Source of the DNA: Mycobacterium sp. OAS707
GTDB lineage: Bacteria > Actinomycetota > Actinomycetes > Mycobacteriales > Mycobacteriaceae
Assembly: GCF_014873705.1 (NCBI RefSeq)
Contig: NZ_JADBDS010000001.1
Location: forward strand, 2,046,001 to 2,110,000
Length of the DNA stretch: 64,000 bases
Direction: 5' to 3'
Each line of letters opens with the position of its first letter. Position 1 is the first letter of the stretch. Of this stretch, positions 51,443 to 59,790 are shown piece by piece. The notes beneath the pieces are model-generated. The model worked only from the letters and a program-made list of their open reading frames with translations, searched no databases and had not been told where the DNA came from. The position numbers were made by a program, and so were the translations under genes.

Positions 51443-51727
51443 TTCAGTCCCTCTCGTCCATCGCACCGTGACTCGGCACCAAGTCATTGACGTACCGTCG
51501 ATGGACGCCGCGCTTTGCAACGTCGAGATCAGTCGCTTCACCCATCGTATCCGCCGCCAGGGCGAATGGGGCGACTGCACGAAGCCGTCACCGCGCCCGG
51601 CCACGCCCGGTGATCAGCCCGATCTCACATCGGATGCCTGGGCGCGAGCATTGGTGCGCTGAGACACCCGCCGAGAGCGATATCGTGATTCCTCGGTGCT
51701 GAGTCGATTTCGGAGGAGTCCGACGAT

Positions 51728-52153
51728 ATGACGGGGCCGGTTCTCGAGGTCGACATCGATGCGCTGAATGCCGACGGTGGGCGGCTACAGTCGCTGGGGC
51801 ATCCGTTCAAGCCGTCGAACTGCGCGCCACCAGGTTCTGACTCCACATCGCTTGGCGCAGCGAGGACGCTGAACGCGCATGAGACCGCGCTGATTGAACT
51901 ACTGGAAAACGCGGCTCGGGTCCGAGAGTATGGCGGCGCTGTTATCAAGTCAGCAGCTGTGGTGTTCGAACTGGCAGATCGACCGGGAGCCGCCGCCATC
52001 CACCGTGTCGATAACTCTGACGCGCCGCCGGTCACATCGTCGTCGGGTCCACTGCAGATGCCGGTGCTGCAGCCGATGCCGCATCAGCGGCCGATTGCGA
52101 TCATTCCCGAGCCGCCGGCACCGCCGAACCAAGGGAAGCTCGGAGGTGGATGA
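51728..52153 (+). CDS. Putative ESX-associated (EspC/DUF2580-like) small protein
   Basis: A 141-residue protein: VLEVDIDALNADGGRLQSLGHPF, LGAARTLNAHETALIELLENAARVREYGGAVIKSAAVVFELADRPGAAAI, then a Pro-rich tail. The early Asp, the helical hairpin and the ending helix with Ala-x-x-Phe/Tyr-x3-Asp resemble small T7SS-associated proteins that accompany large mycobacterial toxins. The ribosome binding site is CGGAGGAG. Its stop overlaps the next gene's ATG. It heads a three-gene, lower-GC island with two immunity genes but no toxin gene, so it may be the remnant of a toxin operon. The assignment is tentative. Confidence 0.55.
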   Translation: MTGPVLEVDIDALNADGGRLQSLGHPFKPSNCAPPGSDSTSLGAARTLNAHETALIELLENAARVREYGGAVIKSAAVVFELADRPGAAAIHRVDNSDAPPVTSSSGPLQMPVLQPMPHQRPIAIIPEPPAPPNQGKLGGG

Positions 52154-52458
52154 TGCCCGCAGATGAAGCCAGCGTGTCCCGAATGCTCGAGAATTATCGG
52201 GAATTGATCCGCCGCTTTGTAATTGGGGATATCTCGGCCGTCAGGTTTGAGACGGACTACCTAGCTCGGTTCAAAGATGACCCGAACCAAGTGATCGGCG
52301 AGCAGTTCGACATCCTGGACGAACTCTTTGCCGACGTCGACGACTACGTCAGCGATCCCGCCCTCAGAGAGCGCACGGGTGGCATCAGCGGCGAAGAGCT
52401 GAGGGCTCGGGCGCGCGACGCCTATGCTCGCCTCTACGAAGGTCGCGAATGCCCTTAG
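52150..52458 (+). CDS. Colicin-D-immunity-like protein
   Basis: A 102-residue acidic helical protein: LENYRELIRRFVIGDISAVRFETDYLARFKDDP, EQFDILDELFADVDDYVSDPALRER, GISGEELRARARDAYARLYEG. This matches the colicin/pyocin immunity-like family (tRNase-type toxin inhibitors), which bind and block a nuclease toxin domain. It starts with a 4-base overlap to the preceding gene. Lines 52201 and 52261 count 31 and 33 G+C out of 60, well below neighbours, consistent with transfer. The cognate toxin is not in the window. Confidence 0.72.
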   Translation: MMPADEASVSRMLENYRELIRRFVIGDISAVRFETDYLARFKDDPNQVIGEQFDILDELFADVDDYVSDPALRERTGGISGEELRARARDAYARLYEGRECP

Positions 52459-52514
52459 CGACGTCTTGTTGTCCATACCAGGAACAGCAGTGATCAGAGG
52501 CGGGGAGGCGTCGG

Positions 52515-53015
52515 ATGGCTGAGGAGTTGTTTGATCCTGACGGCCCAGCTCTCTCGGTCATGGGCGCCACCCCATCGACGGTGGCAGACCACCTCATGGC
52601 ATGGACACCTGCACACCCAGAGTGGACCATTCTTCGTGTACGAGGCACCAAATCCTTTGACGAAGCACGCTTTTTCGACGAAGTGGCTGCTGCGTTGCAG
52701 TTTCCCTATTACTTCGGCGAGAACTGGAATGCATTGTGGGACTGCATAACCGGCCTCAACTGGCTACCAGGGCTGAGCTACTTGATCATCTTTGATTCGG
52801 CGGAGCATCTCCTCTCGGAGTCCGACCGTGGGTTTCAATCCTTGCTTATAGTCCTTACAGATGCGCATGAGAGATGGCATCAAGAGACCGCAGACTTCGG
52901 CGCCCGTGGCCGCCGGCCAATCGCGTTTCAATCAATACTGGCGTGCGACCCTGACGCTGTTGACGCGTTGGTAGCGAGGATAAGCGCCGCAGGCGCCACC
53001 TTCACTCCTCTCTGA
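52515..53015 (+). CDS. Barstar family (barnase inhibitor-like) protein
   Basis: A 166-residue protein whose core fits barstar: TILRVRGTKSFDEARFFDEVAAALQFPYYFGENWNALWDCITGLNWLPGLSYLIIFDSAEHLL. FGENWNALWDCI is the family hallmark. Barstars block guanine-specific RNases of the barnase type; many actinobacterial copies are immunity genes of secreted toxins. It follows the colicin-D-immunity-like gene by 56 bases. The local GC content (line 52801, 33 of 60) is low. No RNase toxin is present beside it. Confidence 0.85.
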   Translation: MAEELFDPDGPALSVMGATPSTVADHLMAWTPAHPEWTILRVRGTKSFDEARFFDEVAAALQFPYYFGENWNALWDCITGLNWLPGLSYLIIFDSAEHLLSESDRGFQSLLIVLTDAHERWHQETADFGARGRRPIAFQSILACDPDAVDALVARISAAGATFTPL

Positions 53016-53189
53016 TGCTCTCGCCTGCGGAGTCGCGGATATTGATGAGGTGGACGCCCCGGCCGACGAGGACTCGCGGCCATATCGCTCCCGGGTCGCA
53101 GCAGCCCCGATTCGAGCTGTCCGCAGAACCACTGCCGTACTGGCGGCGTCATCAAATGTTGACACGCTGCGGTGCTGTCCTGGTTACCT

Positions 53190-53987
53190 CTACTGCTTGC
53201 GCATACCGACAAGGTCCTTGGCCGACATCCGCGGCACAGCTGCGAGGCAAGCCCAAGTCACGCCGATCACCATCCACAGCAAGGCCTGGTTCACAAACGA
53301 ATACAGCCGGAACTCGGCCAGCACCTCGGCCGGAAAGCCGGCCAACACCAGGCCGTCAGGTCCGCTCAGCGGGCCGGGGACTTCGTGGAAGCTGGGCAGC
53401 AGCGCCATCGCGCACAGCATCACCGCCACGTAGCCGCCGGCCGCAACACCAGTGGCCCGCCAGACACCCCACCGACGCGACCAAGCCAGCCCAGCAGCCA
53501 CCGCGACGCATGCACCCACGACGGAGACCACCGTCATCGCCAGGAACGACGAACTACGCGCTCCGATCGTGTCTTCCAGCCCCACCGTCGGCGGATTCGC
53601 CGGATACTTCAGGCTCGGCACTAACACAATCACCACAAACATGCCCGCGGATAGCGCCAACGCCAGACCGGTCGAATCCGGCGTGATGCCCCGTCGTTCC
53701 AACACGGTTCGAATCGCGTTGTAGGCCACCGCGAACAGCACACCCATGACGACGCCGAAGACCACGACACCGACCGCAGCGCCGACGTTCTCTTGCACCG
53801 CACGGGTGAACACCTCATGACCGTGGTCATGATCGCCCCCGGCAAGTTGTGACTCGGCGTGCTCGCGAGCACCCTCGTAGTCCACCGCGGCGCCGATCAG
53901 CGGTTCGATCATCACGCGGCTGAACGCGTATGACACCATGCCGGCCACCGCGCCGGGCACCAGAAAGCGAACAGCGTTTAGTGACAT
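53190..53987 (-). CDS. cbtA: CbtA cobalt transporter subunit
   Basis: A 265-residue membrane protein with about five to six helices (FLVPGAVAGMVSYAFSRV, VGVVVFGVVMGVLFAVAYNAI, LALALSAGMFVVIVLVPSL and others). A His-rich metal motif GDHDHGHEV (51-59) lies between the first two helices, as in CbtA proteins. CbtA with CbtB forms a cobalt uptake system, usually seen with cobalamin genes; here it lies with a cobalt nitrile hydratase. It overlaps cbtB by 10 bases, the last genes of the six-gene operon. Confidence 0.85.
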   Translation of the reverse strand: MSLNAVRFLVPGAVAGMVSYAFSRVMIEPLIGAAVDYEGAREHAESQLAGGDHDHGHEVFTRAVQENVGAAVGVVVFGVVMGVLFAVAYNAIRTVLERRGITPDSTGLALALSAGMFVVIVLVPSLKYPANPPTVGLEDTIGARSSSFLAMTVVSVVGACVAVAAGLAWSRRWGVWRATGVAAGGYVAVMLCAMALLPSFHEVPGPLSGPDGLVLAGFPAEVLAEFRLYSFVNQALLWMVIGVTWACLAAVPRMSAKDLVGMRKQ

Positions 53988-54202
53988 GGGAATCCGAGCA
54001 GGTGCCGCGCATCATGCAGGAACTCGTGGATGTGGGTGTCCGAGCCGAACACCGACACCGCACCTTGGTCGTATCCCACGAAGTAGTACGCGATCAGCGC
54101 GAGCATAGTGATGACGGTCAATCGAGCCGGGGTGGCGAGCACTGCAGCCGCCGCCCGCAGGTTGACCCGGGGGACGGCAAAAGCGGGGTTTGCGTTGTTC
54201 AT
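53978..54202 (-). CDS. cbtB: CbtB cobalt transporter subunit
   Basis: A 74-residue protein with one membrane helix (LTVITMLALIAYYFVGY, about 28-45) and a His-rich C-terminus HIHEFLHDARHLLGFPCH, the standard CbtB arrangement of helix then HxHExxHDxRH. It should work with CbtA at the membrane in cobalt entry. It begins 9 bases after the nitrile hydratase accessory gene, in the same operon. Confidence 0.88.
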   Translation of the reverse strand: MNNANPAFAVPRVNLRAAAAVLATPARLTVITMLALIAYYFVGYDQGAVSVFGSDTHIHEFLHDARHLLGFPCH

Positions 54203-54211
54203 CGGAAATCC

Positions 54212-54529
54212 TCAGTGGTCGTGGTCGTGTGCGACGGGCAGCGCATGGTCGCTGGCGTCGGTCAGCACCGGCGCGGTCAGCAGTTCGTGGCGGTCGATGA
54301 GCTTCTCGAGCGTCGCGACCCAGTGGTCGTAGTACTCCCATTGCCCGCGTTCGGATTCCGGGGTGCTCTCCCACTCCCCGATCGTCGCGATCAGCGTTTC
54401 CTGGAATTCACTCCAGGGGTAGTGGCGGAACTCGGACAGTGCGAGCGCCAACCCGAACGCCCTGCGCTGCCATTCGTGATCGAACTGCGGGGCGGCCTGG
54501 TCGGTGGTGCAGGTCTCGTGCAGCTTCAT
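54212..54529 (-). CDS. Nitrile hydratase accessory protein
   Basis: A 105-residue protein resembling the N-terminal part of nitrile hydratase beta subunits, as in accessory proteins of cobalt enzymes: FDHEWQRRAFGLALALSEFRHYPWSEFQETLIATIG, then YYDHWVATLEKLIDRHELLTA. The C-terminus is His/Asp-rich (SDHALPVAHDHDH), a probable cobalt-binding tail. In known systems such proteins deliver cobalt by subunit swapping. The start ATG (54529) overlaps the nthA stop by 4 bases. Confidence 0.85.
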   Translation of the reverse strand: MKLHETCTTDQAAPQFDHEWQRRAFGLALALSEFRHYPWSEFQETLIATIGEWESTPESERGQWEYYDHWVATLEKLIDRHELLTAPVLTDASDHALPVAHDHDH

Positions 54530-55146
54530 GACTGCTGTCCCGCCAGCGCGACGCCGATCATCGATTCGGTCGTCACCAGATCCATCAGCATCTCGTCGGT
54601 GAAATCTTCGGTGCCCAAAGGCCTTTCGGGAATCACGAACCAACGCGAGTGTCCGCTGGAGTCCCACACCTTGATCTCGGTGTCGGCGGGCAGGTCCACA
54701 CCGACTTCGGCGAGCACCTTGCGGGGCTCGCGGGCCGCGCGCGACCGGAACGTCGGGTCCTTGTACCAGTACGGCGGCAGTCCGAGCACTGGCCAGGGGA
54801 AGCACGAGCACAGTGTGCAGATCACCAGGTTGTGCACGCCTGCGGTGTTGGCGACCGCCTGCAGGTGCTCGCCTTCGGCGCCGGCCATGCCGTCGGGAAA
54901 GTCCATTTCGGCGATCGCTGCGGGCGTGTCGGTGATGATCTTCTCCGCGAATTCCGGGTCGGTCCAGGCCTTTACGACGATCTTCTTGCCGTTGAGCGGT
55001 GTCATCTCGGTCTCGAAATATGCGAGCACCTTGTCGACGGTCTGTGGTGTGATGACACCCTTCTCGATCAGCAATGACTCCAACGCGGCTGCCTTCGCCG
55101 CGCTGGCTTCCTCGCGGTCTGGCGGGTAAGCGAACTGGCCGGTCAT
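54526..55146 (-). CDS. nthA: Nitrile hydratase alpha subunit, cobalt type
   Basis: A 206-residue subunit holding the metal. The claw motif is VICTLCSCFPWP with Cys110, Cys113, Ser114 and Cys115; Thr after the first Cys (CTLCSC) marks cobalt enzymes, whereas iron enzymes have CSLCSC. Downstream YWYKDPTFRSRAAREPRKVLAEVGVDLP and RWFVIPERPLGT are standard. It converts nitriles to amides with the beta subunit. Its start overlaps the nthB stop by 4 bases. No amidase gene is adjacent, so the amide's fate is unclear. Confidence 0.95.
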   Translation of the reverse strand: MTGQFAYPPDREEASAAKAAALESLLIEKGVITPQTVDKVLAYFETEMTPLNGKKIVVKAWTDPEFAEKIITDTPAAIAEMDFPDGMAGAEGEHLQAVANTAGVHNLVICTLCSCFPWPVLGLPPYWYKDPTFRSRAAREPRKVLAEVGVDLPADTEIKVWDSSGHSRWFVIPERPLGTEDFTDEMLMDLVTTESMIGVALAGQQS

Positions 55147-55880
55147 GACTCCTCCTCGATCGGTTCCAAATAGGCCTCGAAAAGCTCGGCGTACAGCATC
55201 AGTGGGCCGTCCTCCGCGCGCGGACCCCAGATTTCTGACGGCTCGAATTCGACGATGTAGATCGGCATCGGGTCGCCGATGCCGTCTCCGGTGTGGCAGA
55301 AGTAGGCGTAGTCACCCTCGAAGACGCGCTCCACCGTGCCGGTGCGTCCGCGCAGATAGCCCGGCAACCGGCTGTGCGCGTCGGCAGGCACATTGGTGAT
55401 GCGCACGGTTGACCCGACGGCAAACTTCGGATGAGCGACGTCGCGGCGTGGGCTGTCACCCTCACGCAGATAGGCGATCACCTGGTCGTCGACCGCGGCC
55501 TCCCCCGAAACGTCTGGTGCTGACGGGAGTTCGGCGGCGCGTGCGGTGAGTTCCTCTTCGGTCACGTATCCCTTGTCGATGAAGAACTGCGTGATGCCGC
55601 CCAGCCACTTCTCGTAGTAGCGGTACTTGAAGTAGTCGAACGGATTCATCGCCTCGGCGCCGGTACGCAGGTCGGCCCATGTCCATTCGTCCTTGAAGGC
55701 CGTCGGCACCTCGTCGATCGGATAGGCAGGCAGTGCGGAGCCGAGATGGTTCGACAACCCCATCATCGCGACGTGGATGCCGAAGATGCGTTTCTCCCAC
55801 TCCTCAACGAAGACACGCTTTTCCATCGTCAGCGGTTCGGGCAGGCCTTCCAGGCCGCCGAGATAGTGCTGCAGTTTCAT
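55143..55880 (-). CDS. nthB: Nitrile hydratase beta subunit
   Basis: A 245-residue beta subunit: N-terminal MKLQHYLGGLEGLPEPL, EEWEKRIFGIHVAMMGL, MNPFDYFKYRYYEKWLGGITQFFIDKGYVTEEEL, and a C-terminal SH3-like barrel FAVGSTVRITNVPADAHSRLPGYLRGRTGTVERVFEG with SEIWG. The order beta then alpha is the usual one for cobalt high-molecular-weight types. The ribosome binding site GGAAGGAAG precedes the ATG. Its first base overlaps the stop codon of the upstream DUF1097 gene. Confidence 0.95.
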   Translation of the reverse strand: MKLQHYLGGLEGLPEPLTMEKRVFVEEWEKRIFGIHVAMMGLSNHLGSALPAYPIDEVPTAFKDEWTWADLRTGAEAMNPFDYFKYRYYEKWLGGITQFFIDKGYVTEEELTARAAELPSAPDVSGEAAVDDQVIAYLREGDSPRRDVAHPKFAVGSTVRITNVPADAHSRLPGYLRGRTGTVERVFEGDYAYFCHTGDGIGDPMPIYIVEFEPSEIWGPRAEDGPLMLYAELFEAYLEPIEEES

Positions 55881-56422
55881 CAGGCAGGACTTCCTTCCGT
55901 TGGCGCGGTCCCGGTTGGCCTAACGCGGTCATCGGCCGTTTTCTTCGTCATCGCGGTGGCCAAATACTCCTGAAGCAGTCCGAAGGACGCCCCGAGCACG
56001 CACGCGACGGCGGCGACGAGGCCGGGGTGGGAGATGGTGGTGACGGTGATGTCGTTGCGGGTGCCTGCCACCGTCGACACGGTGGAGGCGAATCCGACGA
56101 CGACGGCAGGCGTGGTCGACAACAGCGGCACCCACGACGCCTGCACCATCACCGCACTGCCAACGCCCACCGCGATCGCGGTGACCAGCAGGCTGCCGCC
56201 CATCAGGTAGGCGGCGTAGAGGCTCGCCGACGCGATGACCACGCCGACGAGGTTCGACGACACGGAGCGAATCCAGCCGGCGGTCCCGCCGCCGACGAAG
56301 AAGAACGACGCCCACGCCAAGAACACCACCCAGATGGGCACCGTGATGACTTCTGCGGTCAGTGCGACCGCCAGTCCGCCTAGGACGCCGATGCTCAGCG
56401 TCGAGGCTGTCCGAGAATCCAT
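55880..56422 (-). CDS. DUF1097 membrane protein heading the nitrile hydratase operon
   Basis: A 180-residue protein with about five hydrophobic helices: TLSIGVLGGLAVALTAEVITVPIWVVFLAWASFFFV, LVGVVIASASLYAAYL, LLVTAIAVGVGSAVM, PAVVVGFASTVSTVAG and LVAAVACVLGASFGLLQEYL, consistent with DUF1097. It overlaps nthB by one base and is the first gene of the operon. A role in nitrile, amide or metal uptake is possible from position, not from known family function. Confidence 0.78.
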   Translation of the reverse strand: MDSRTASTLSIGVLGGLAVALTAEVITVPIWVVFLAWASFFFVGGGTAGWIRSVSSNLVGVVIASASLYAAYLMGGSLLVTAIAVGVGSAVMVQASWVPLLSTTPAVVVGFASTVSTVAGTRNDITVTTISHPGLVAAVACVLGASFGLLQEYLATAMTKKTADDRVRPTGTAPTEGSPA

Positions 56423-56453
56423 GAAAGGAGCTTCAGCTCAGCAGGTTTCGCCG

Positions 56454-56539
56454 GTGTTACGCTTGGAATTCTCAGGCCGTCAGGACCGGACACGATTCGC
56501 GCAAATCCGGACGTGCCGTCGGCAACGTCGTCGTAACAC
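56454..56539. promoter_or_regulatory. Spaced inverted repeat in the divergent nitrile hydratase/regulator region
   Basis: GTGTTACG (56454-56461) is repeated inverted as CGTAACAC (56532-56539), the only clear symmetric pair in the region between the nitrile hydratase operon (start 56422) and the GlxA-type regulator (start 56576). It may mark binding sites for that regulator. Confidence 0.35.
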
Positions 56540-56575
56540 ATGGCCGTTAGCTTGTGTGCACCTTTAGATGGGGGT

Positions 56576-57646
56576 GTGACGGTGCCCGACGAGAACAGCC
56601 CGCAGCGGCCGGGGAAGGCACACAAGACTGTCGTCTTCGCGTTGTACGACAAGGTGACGCTGCAGGACGTGGCCGCGCCGTTGGAAATCTTCGCCCGTGC
56701 CAACGACTTTGGCGCGCGGTACGACGTGATCTTGGCATCACTGACAGGTGAAGCCGTCCAGACGACGTCGTACGTCACGCTCAACGTCGACACGTCTCTC
56801 GCCGAGGTGCCCGACCGGATCGACACGCTGATCGTGCCGGGCGGTGTGCCCGCCGACTTCAACTTCACGCCCGGTGAGCACGACATCCCAGAGGAGCAGA
56901 CGCCCGACGTCGTCGAGTCTGCGTTGCAGATGGTGTGCGAACTGGCGCCGCGGGCGCGCAGGGTGGCGTCGGTGTGCACGGGCGCGTTCGTGCTCGCCGC
57001 GCTCGGGTTGCTCGACGGGCGCCGCGCGACGACGCATTGGGCGCATTGTCAGGAGTTGGCGCGCGCGTATCCCCTCGTGTCGGTGGACCCTGATTCGCTG
57101 TTCGTTCAGGACGGGCGGTTCATCACCGGTGCGGGCATCAGCGCGGGCATCGACCTCGGGCTTGCGCTGGTGGAAAGCGACTACGGCCCGGACGTGGCCA
57201 GGCGGGTGGCGCGGTGGATGGTGGTGTTCCTCCAGCGCCCGGGCGGTCAGGCGCAGTTCAGTGTCTGGACCGAGGCGGCGCTGCCGGTTTCGAGGGGACT
57301 GCGCGAGATCCTGGACTCCGTTGTCGCCGATCCCAGCGCTGACCATTCCATCGCGACCATGGCCGATCGCGCGGCCGTGAGCGAGCGACATCTCGTGCGC
57401 ATGTTCCGGGTCCAGGTCGGGATGACGCCGGCACGGTTTGTCGAGCGGGCGCGACTGGAGGCGGCCAAGGTGCTGCTCGCCACCGGAGACAACAGCCAGG
57501 AAGCGGTTGCGCGGCGGGCTGGCTTCGGCTCGGCGGACACGATGCGACGCACTTTCCGCCGCGCGCTCGGCGTCTCCCCCAGCATGTATCGGAGTCGCTT
57601 CCGGACGACAGGTGTGCGGTCGACCGCACCCGTCGGCTCACGTTGA
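56576..57646 (+). CDS. GlxA-type transcriptional regulator (DJ-1/PfpI plus AraC domains)
   Basis: A 356-residue regulator. Residues 15-about 195 form a DJ-1/PfpI domain (TVVFALYDKVTLQDVAAPLEIFARAND, LIVPGGVPADF, RVASVCTGAFVLAALGLLDGRRATTHW with the elbow Cys). Residues about 240-335 are an AraC DNA-binding domain with two helix-turn-helices (IATMADRAAVSERHLVRMFRVQVGMTPARFVERARLEAA, QEAVARRAGFGSADTMRRTFRRALGVSPSMYR). Related proteins activate amide, choline or nitrile genes. It is divergent from the nitrile hydratase operon, so it is its probable activator. GTG at 56576 is preferred (GATGGGG upstream); an ATG at 56540 is in frame. Confidence 0.88.
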   Translation: MTVPDENSPQRPGKAHKTVVFALYDKVTLQDVAAPLEIFARANDFGARYDVILASLTGEAVQTTSYVTLNVDTSLAEVPDRIDTLIVPGGVPADFNFTPGEHDIPEEQTPDVVESALQMVCELAPRARRVASVCTGAFVLAALGLLDGRRATTHWAHCQELARAYPLVSVDPDSLFVQDGRFITGAGISAGIDLGLALVESDYGPDVARRVARWMVVFLQRPGGQAQFSVWTEAALPVSRGLREILDSVVADPSADHSIATMADRAAVSERHLVRMFRVQVGMTPARFVERARLEAAKVLLATGDNSQEAVARRAGFGSADTMRRTFRRALGVSPSMYRSRFRTTGVRSTAPVGSR

Positions 57647-57757
57647 GTCTCGAAATCTAGGTCCCGAACGGGCCACAATGGCGGTGATGCTCCGCCGCGA
57701 CACCAAGGCAGATTCGCTCCAGTCGCCCGACTACCGGGCAGAGGCTGGGGTACTGCC

Positions 57758-58651
57758 GTGACTGCGTGTCCATATTGCGGTACAGCTGTGGACAGCAGCG
57801 GAGTCTGTGAAAAGTGCGGCGCCGCAGGCAAAGACGTCACCCTGACCGGATGGCGTCCCGACCCGACAGCACGGCATGAAGGCCGGTACTACATCGCTGG
57901 ACGTCCCACCAGGCGGGTCCGCAACGGCAGGGCCCAGGCCGACGACCCCGACGGTGGCGCCATGCTGCCCGACTACGTCGATGTGCCCGCGCGCGGCAGG
58001 ACCAGTATCCGGTCAACCTGGCTGGGCACCGGCGCGGCGGCCGTCGTGATCGTCACGGCGGCCCTGGTGTTTTGGGCGCTGCACGTTCCCGAACGCCGTC
58101 ATTCGTCGCCGCCGGAGGACGTCTACCTGTCCACGTTGCACGATGCCGGGCTGGCTGGCCAGTTCAACTCCGATGCCAACGCGGTTGCGCACGGCAAGCA
58201 GGTCTGCCGACAACTCGACGACGGCGGGCCGCAGCAGGGTCAGGCCGCCGACAAGATCGCCGTCGATATTTTCTGTCCGCGGTTCGCCACCGGCTTCCGT
58301 ATTCTCGAAAATGCCACTGTGACAGGGGCATTCGTGCTGACAGGTGGTGGACCAGATGCGGTTGTCAGTTCGATCGCAGCAGACAATGGGGCATGCCACG
58401 GAGTCAACGGCTACTCCGATATCACCCCCGCCACGCAGGTCGTCGTCCGTAACGGCAAAGGCGAGATCCTGACCTCAACATCACTAGGTGAGGGCAAGGG
58501 CGACGAAACGACCTGCACGTTCCTGTTCACCTTCCCCATCACGGAGGGCCAGGACCGATACGTCGTTTCCGTGAGCCACCGCGGGGACTTCATCTACACC
58601 TTCGACCAGCTCGCCAGTCACGGGATCCATATCCGCCTCGGCAACCCGTAG
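57758..58651 (+). CDS. Membrane protein with zinc ribbon, DUF2510-like and DUF732 domains
   Basis: A 297-residue protein starting with GTG. The N-terminus is a zinc ribbon (ACPYCGTAVDSSGVCEKCGA), followed by a DUF2510-like strip (GWRPDPTARHEGRYYIAG), a membrane helix at about 88-108 (WLGTGAAAVVIVTAALVFWAL) and an outside DUF732 domain (VYLSTLHDAGLAGQFNSDANAVAHGKQVCRQL). The rest (about 180-297) is beta-rich with several Cys. DUF732 proteins are common exported mycobacterial proteins of unknown role. Confidence 0.78.
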   Translation: MTACPYCGTAVDSSGVCEKCGAAGKDVTLTGWRPDPTARHEGRYYIAGRPTRRVRNGRAQADDPDGGAMLPDYVDVPARGRTSIRSTWLGTGAAAVVIVTAALVFWALHVPERRHSSPPEDVYLSTLHDAGLAGQFNSDANAVAHGKQVCRQLDDGGPQQGQAADKIAVDIFCPRFATGFRILENATVTGAFVLTGGGPDAVVSSIAADNGACHGVNGYSDITPATQVVVRNGKGEILTSTSLGEGKGDETTCTFLFTFPITEGQDRYVVSVSHRGDFIYTFDQLASHGIHIRLGNP

Positions 58652-58728
58652 TCACCGCCGGCCTAGGTGTGCCGCAGTATTGGCGGCCAACGCATTGCGG
58701 GCGTGGTCCATGTCACAGCGCGTTTCGC

Positions 58729-58755
58729 GTTAGCTCCTACCCGCGTAATGGGTAG
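58729..58755 (+). promoter_or_regulatory. Possible SigF-type promoter for the ferritin-like gene
   Basis: GTTA, a 17-base spacer, then GGGTAG resembles the mycobacterial SigF consensus (GTTT-N15-17-GGGTA) and ends 60 bases before the ATG at 58815. A CTACCC/GGGTAG inverted pair overlaps it. A SigF-family sigma gene lies 3.4 kb away. Sequence only; unproven. Confidence 0.4.
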
Positions 58756-58814
58756 CCGCATGGGTGAGTGCGGAAAGCACAAGCAAACACACCACTTGAG
58801 GGGGCTTATCCACC

Positions 58815-59783
58815 ATGTCTGCAACAGACACCGACACCAGGCTGCTCGCGCAGCTGCGCACCATGCTTGATCTCACCCACACCGAGATCCAGGTCGCGGA
58901 AACACGCGTCGCGCAGGCCCGCACCGAGGCGGTGCGCAACGAGCTGTCACAGAATGCGAACAATGGCCGCATCCGCGCCGAGGCCATTCAGAAGGCGATC
59001 AGGGACCTGGGCGGTTTTCCCGACACGATCGGCCCGTTCCTCGGCCGCGCCGCGGCTGCGGTCAAGGCGCTGACCGAGCAGGCGCAGCCGTTCGACGAAG
59101 CACTGCTCGGCGACCTCGCGCTGGAAGACCAGCTGCTCGATCGTGCCCGATACATCAAGGCGCTGGCGGTAGCCGGTAAGCACACCGACGTGCAAGAGCT
59201 CGCGGACCGGCTGATCACCGCGCATTCGGCCACGGTCAATTGGCTGACGACGGTGCTGGCCGAGGACGCGCTCGGTGGCCCCGCCGCGCTGCGGCGCACA
59301 CCGCTGCAGGCCACGGCGGGCACCGCGATCAAGCTGTTCAACCTGCCGGCGACGTGGTCGGCGCAGTCGGTCGACCGGGCGGTCGAAGCGCTGCGTTCGA
59401 CGGGGCCTGCGGTCGAGGAGCTGCGGCGCCGCGCCCAGCGGGCGAGCGAAGTGACGCTCAAGGCACTGGGTGCTTCGCGCGATGCGGCGCTCCAGCGTGC
59501 CGAAGAGGTCGTCCGTGGCGAAGGCGCAGGCAAGGCCGCCGACGCGCTGCACTCCGCACGTGCGGCCGGCGGCGTGCTCGACGCCGCGGAGTTGCCGATC
59601 GCGGACTACGACGAACTGACGGTCGCCGACGCGATCGCGGAGGTCAAGGAGCTCACCGATCCGAGCGACATCCGCGCGATCGTGGCCTACGAGGAGGCGC
59701 ACAAGAATCGTGCGCGCGTCGTGTCGGCTGCCCAAACAAGGCTTGCTGATATCGCTCAAGAAGTGGTCGGTATCAGCACCTAA
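58815..59783 (+). CDS. Ferritin-like domain protein with C-terminal LPI-x-DYDEL domain
   Basis: A 322-residue helical protein. The first 160 residues look like a ferritin-like four-helix bundle (MLDLTHTEIQVAETRVAQAR, QNANNGRIRAEAIQKAIRDLGG, LALEDQLLDRARYIKALAVAGKHTDVQELADRLITAHSATVNWL), with Glu and His spaced as in such folds but no complete di-iron site that I can confirm. The C-terminal 60 residues (AELPIADYDELTVADAIAEVKELTDPSDIRAIVAYEEAHKNRARVV) match a small domain also seen in mycobacterial envelope and lipid-droplet proteins. Likely roles are stress protection or surface attachment. A palindromic terminator follows. Confidence 0.75.
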   Translation: MSATDTDTRLLAQLRTMLDLTHTEIQVAETRVAQARTEAVRNELSQNANNGRIRAEAIQKAIRDLGGFPDTIGPFLGRAAAAVKALTEQAQPFDEALLGDLALEDQLLDRARYIKALAVAGKHTDVQELADRLITAHSATVNWLTTVLAEDALGGPAALRRTPLQATAGTAIKLFNLPATWSAQSVDRAVEALRSTGPAVEELRRRAQRASEVTLKALGASRDAALQRAEEVVRGEGAGKAADALHSARAAGGVLDAAELPIADYDELTVADAIAEVKELTDPSDIRAIVAYEEAHKNRARVVSAAQTRLADIAQEVVGIST

Positions 59784-59790
59784 CCGCCCG

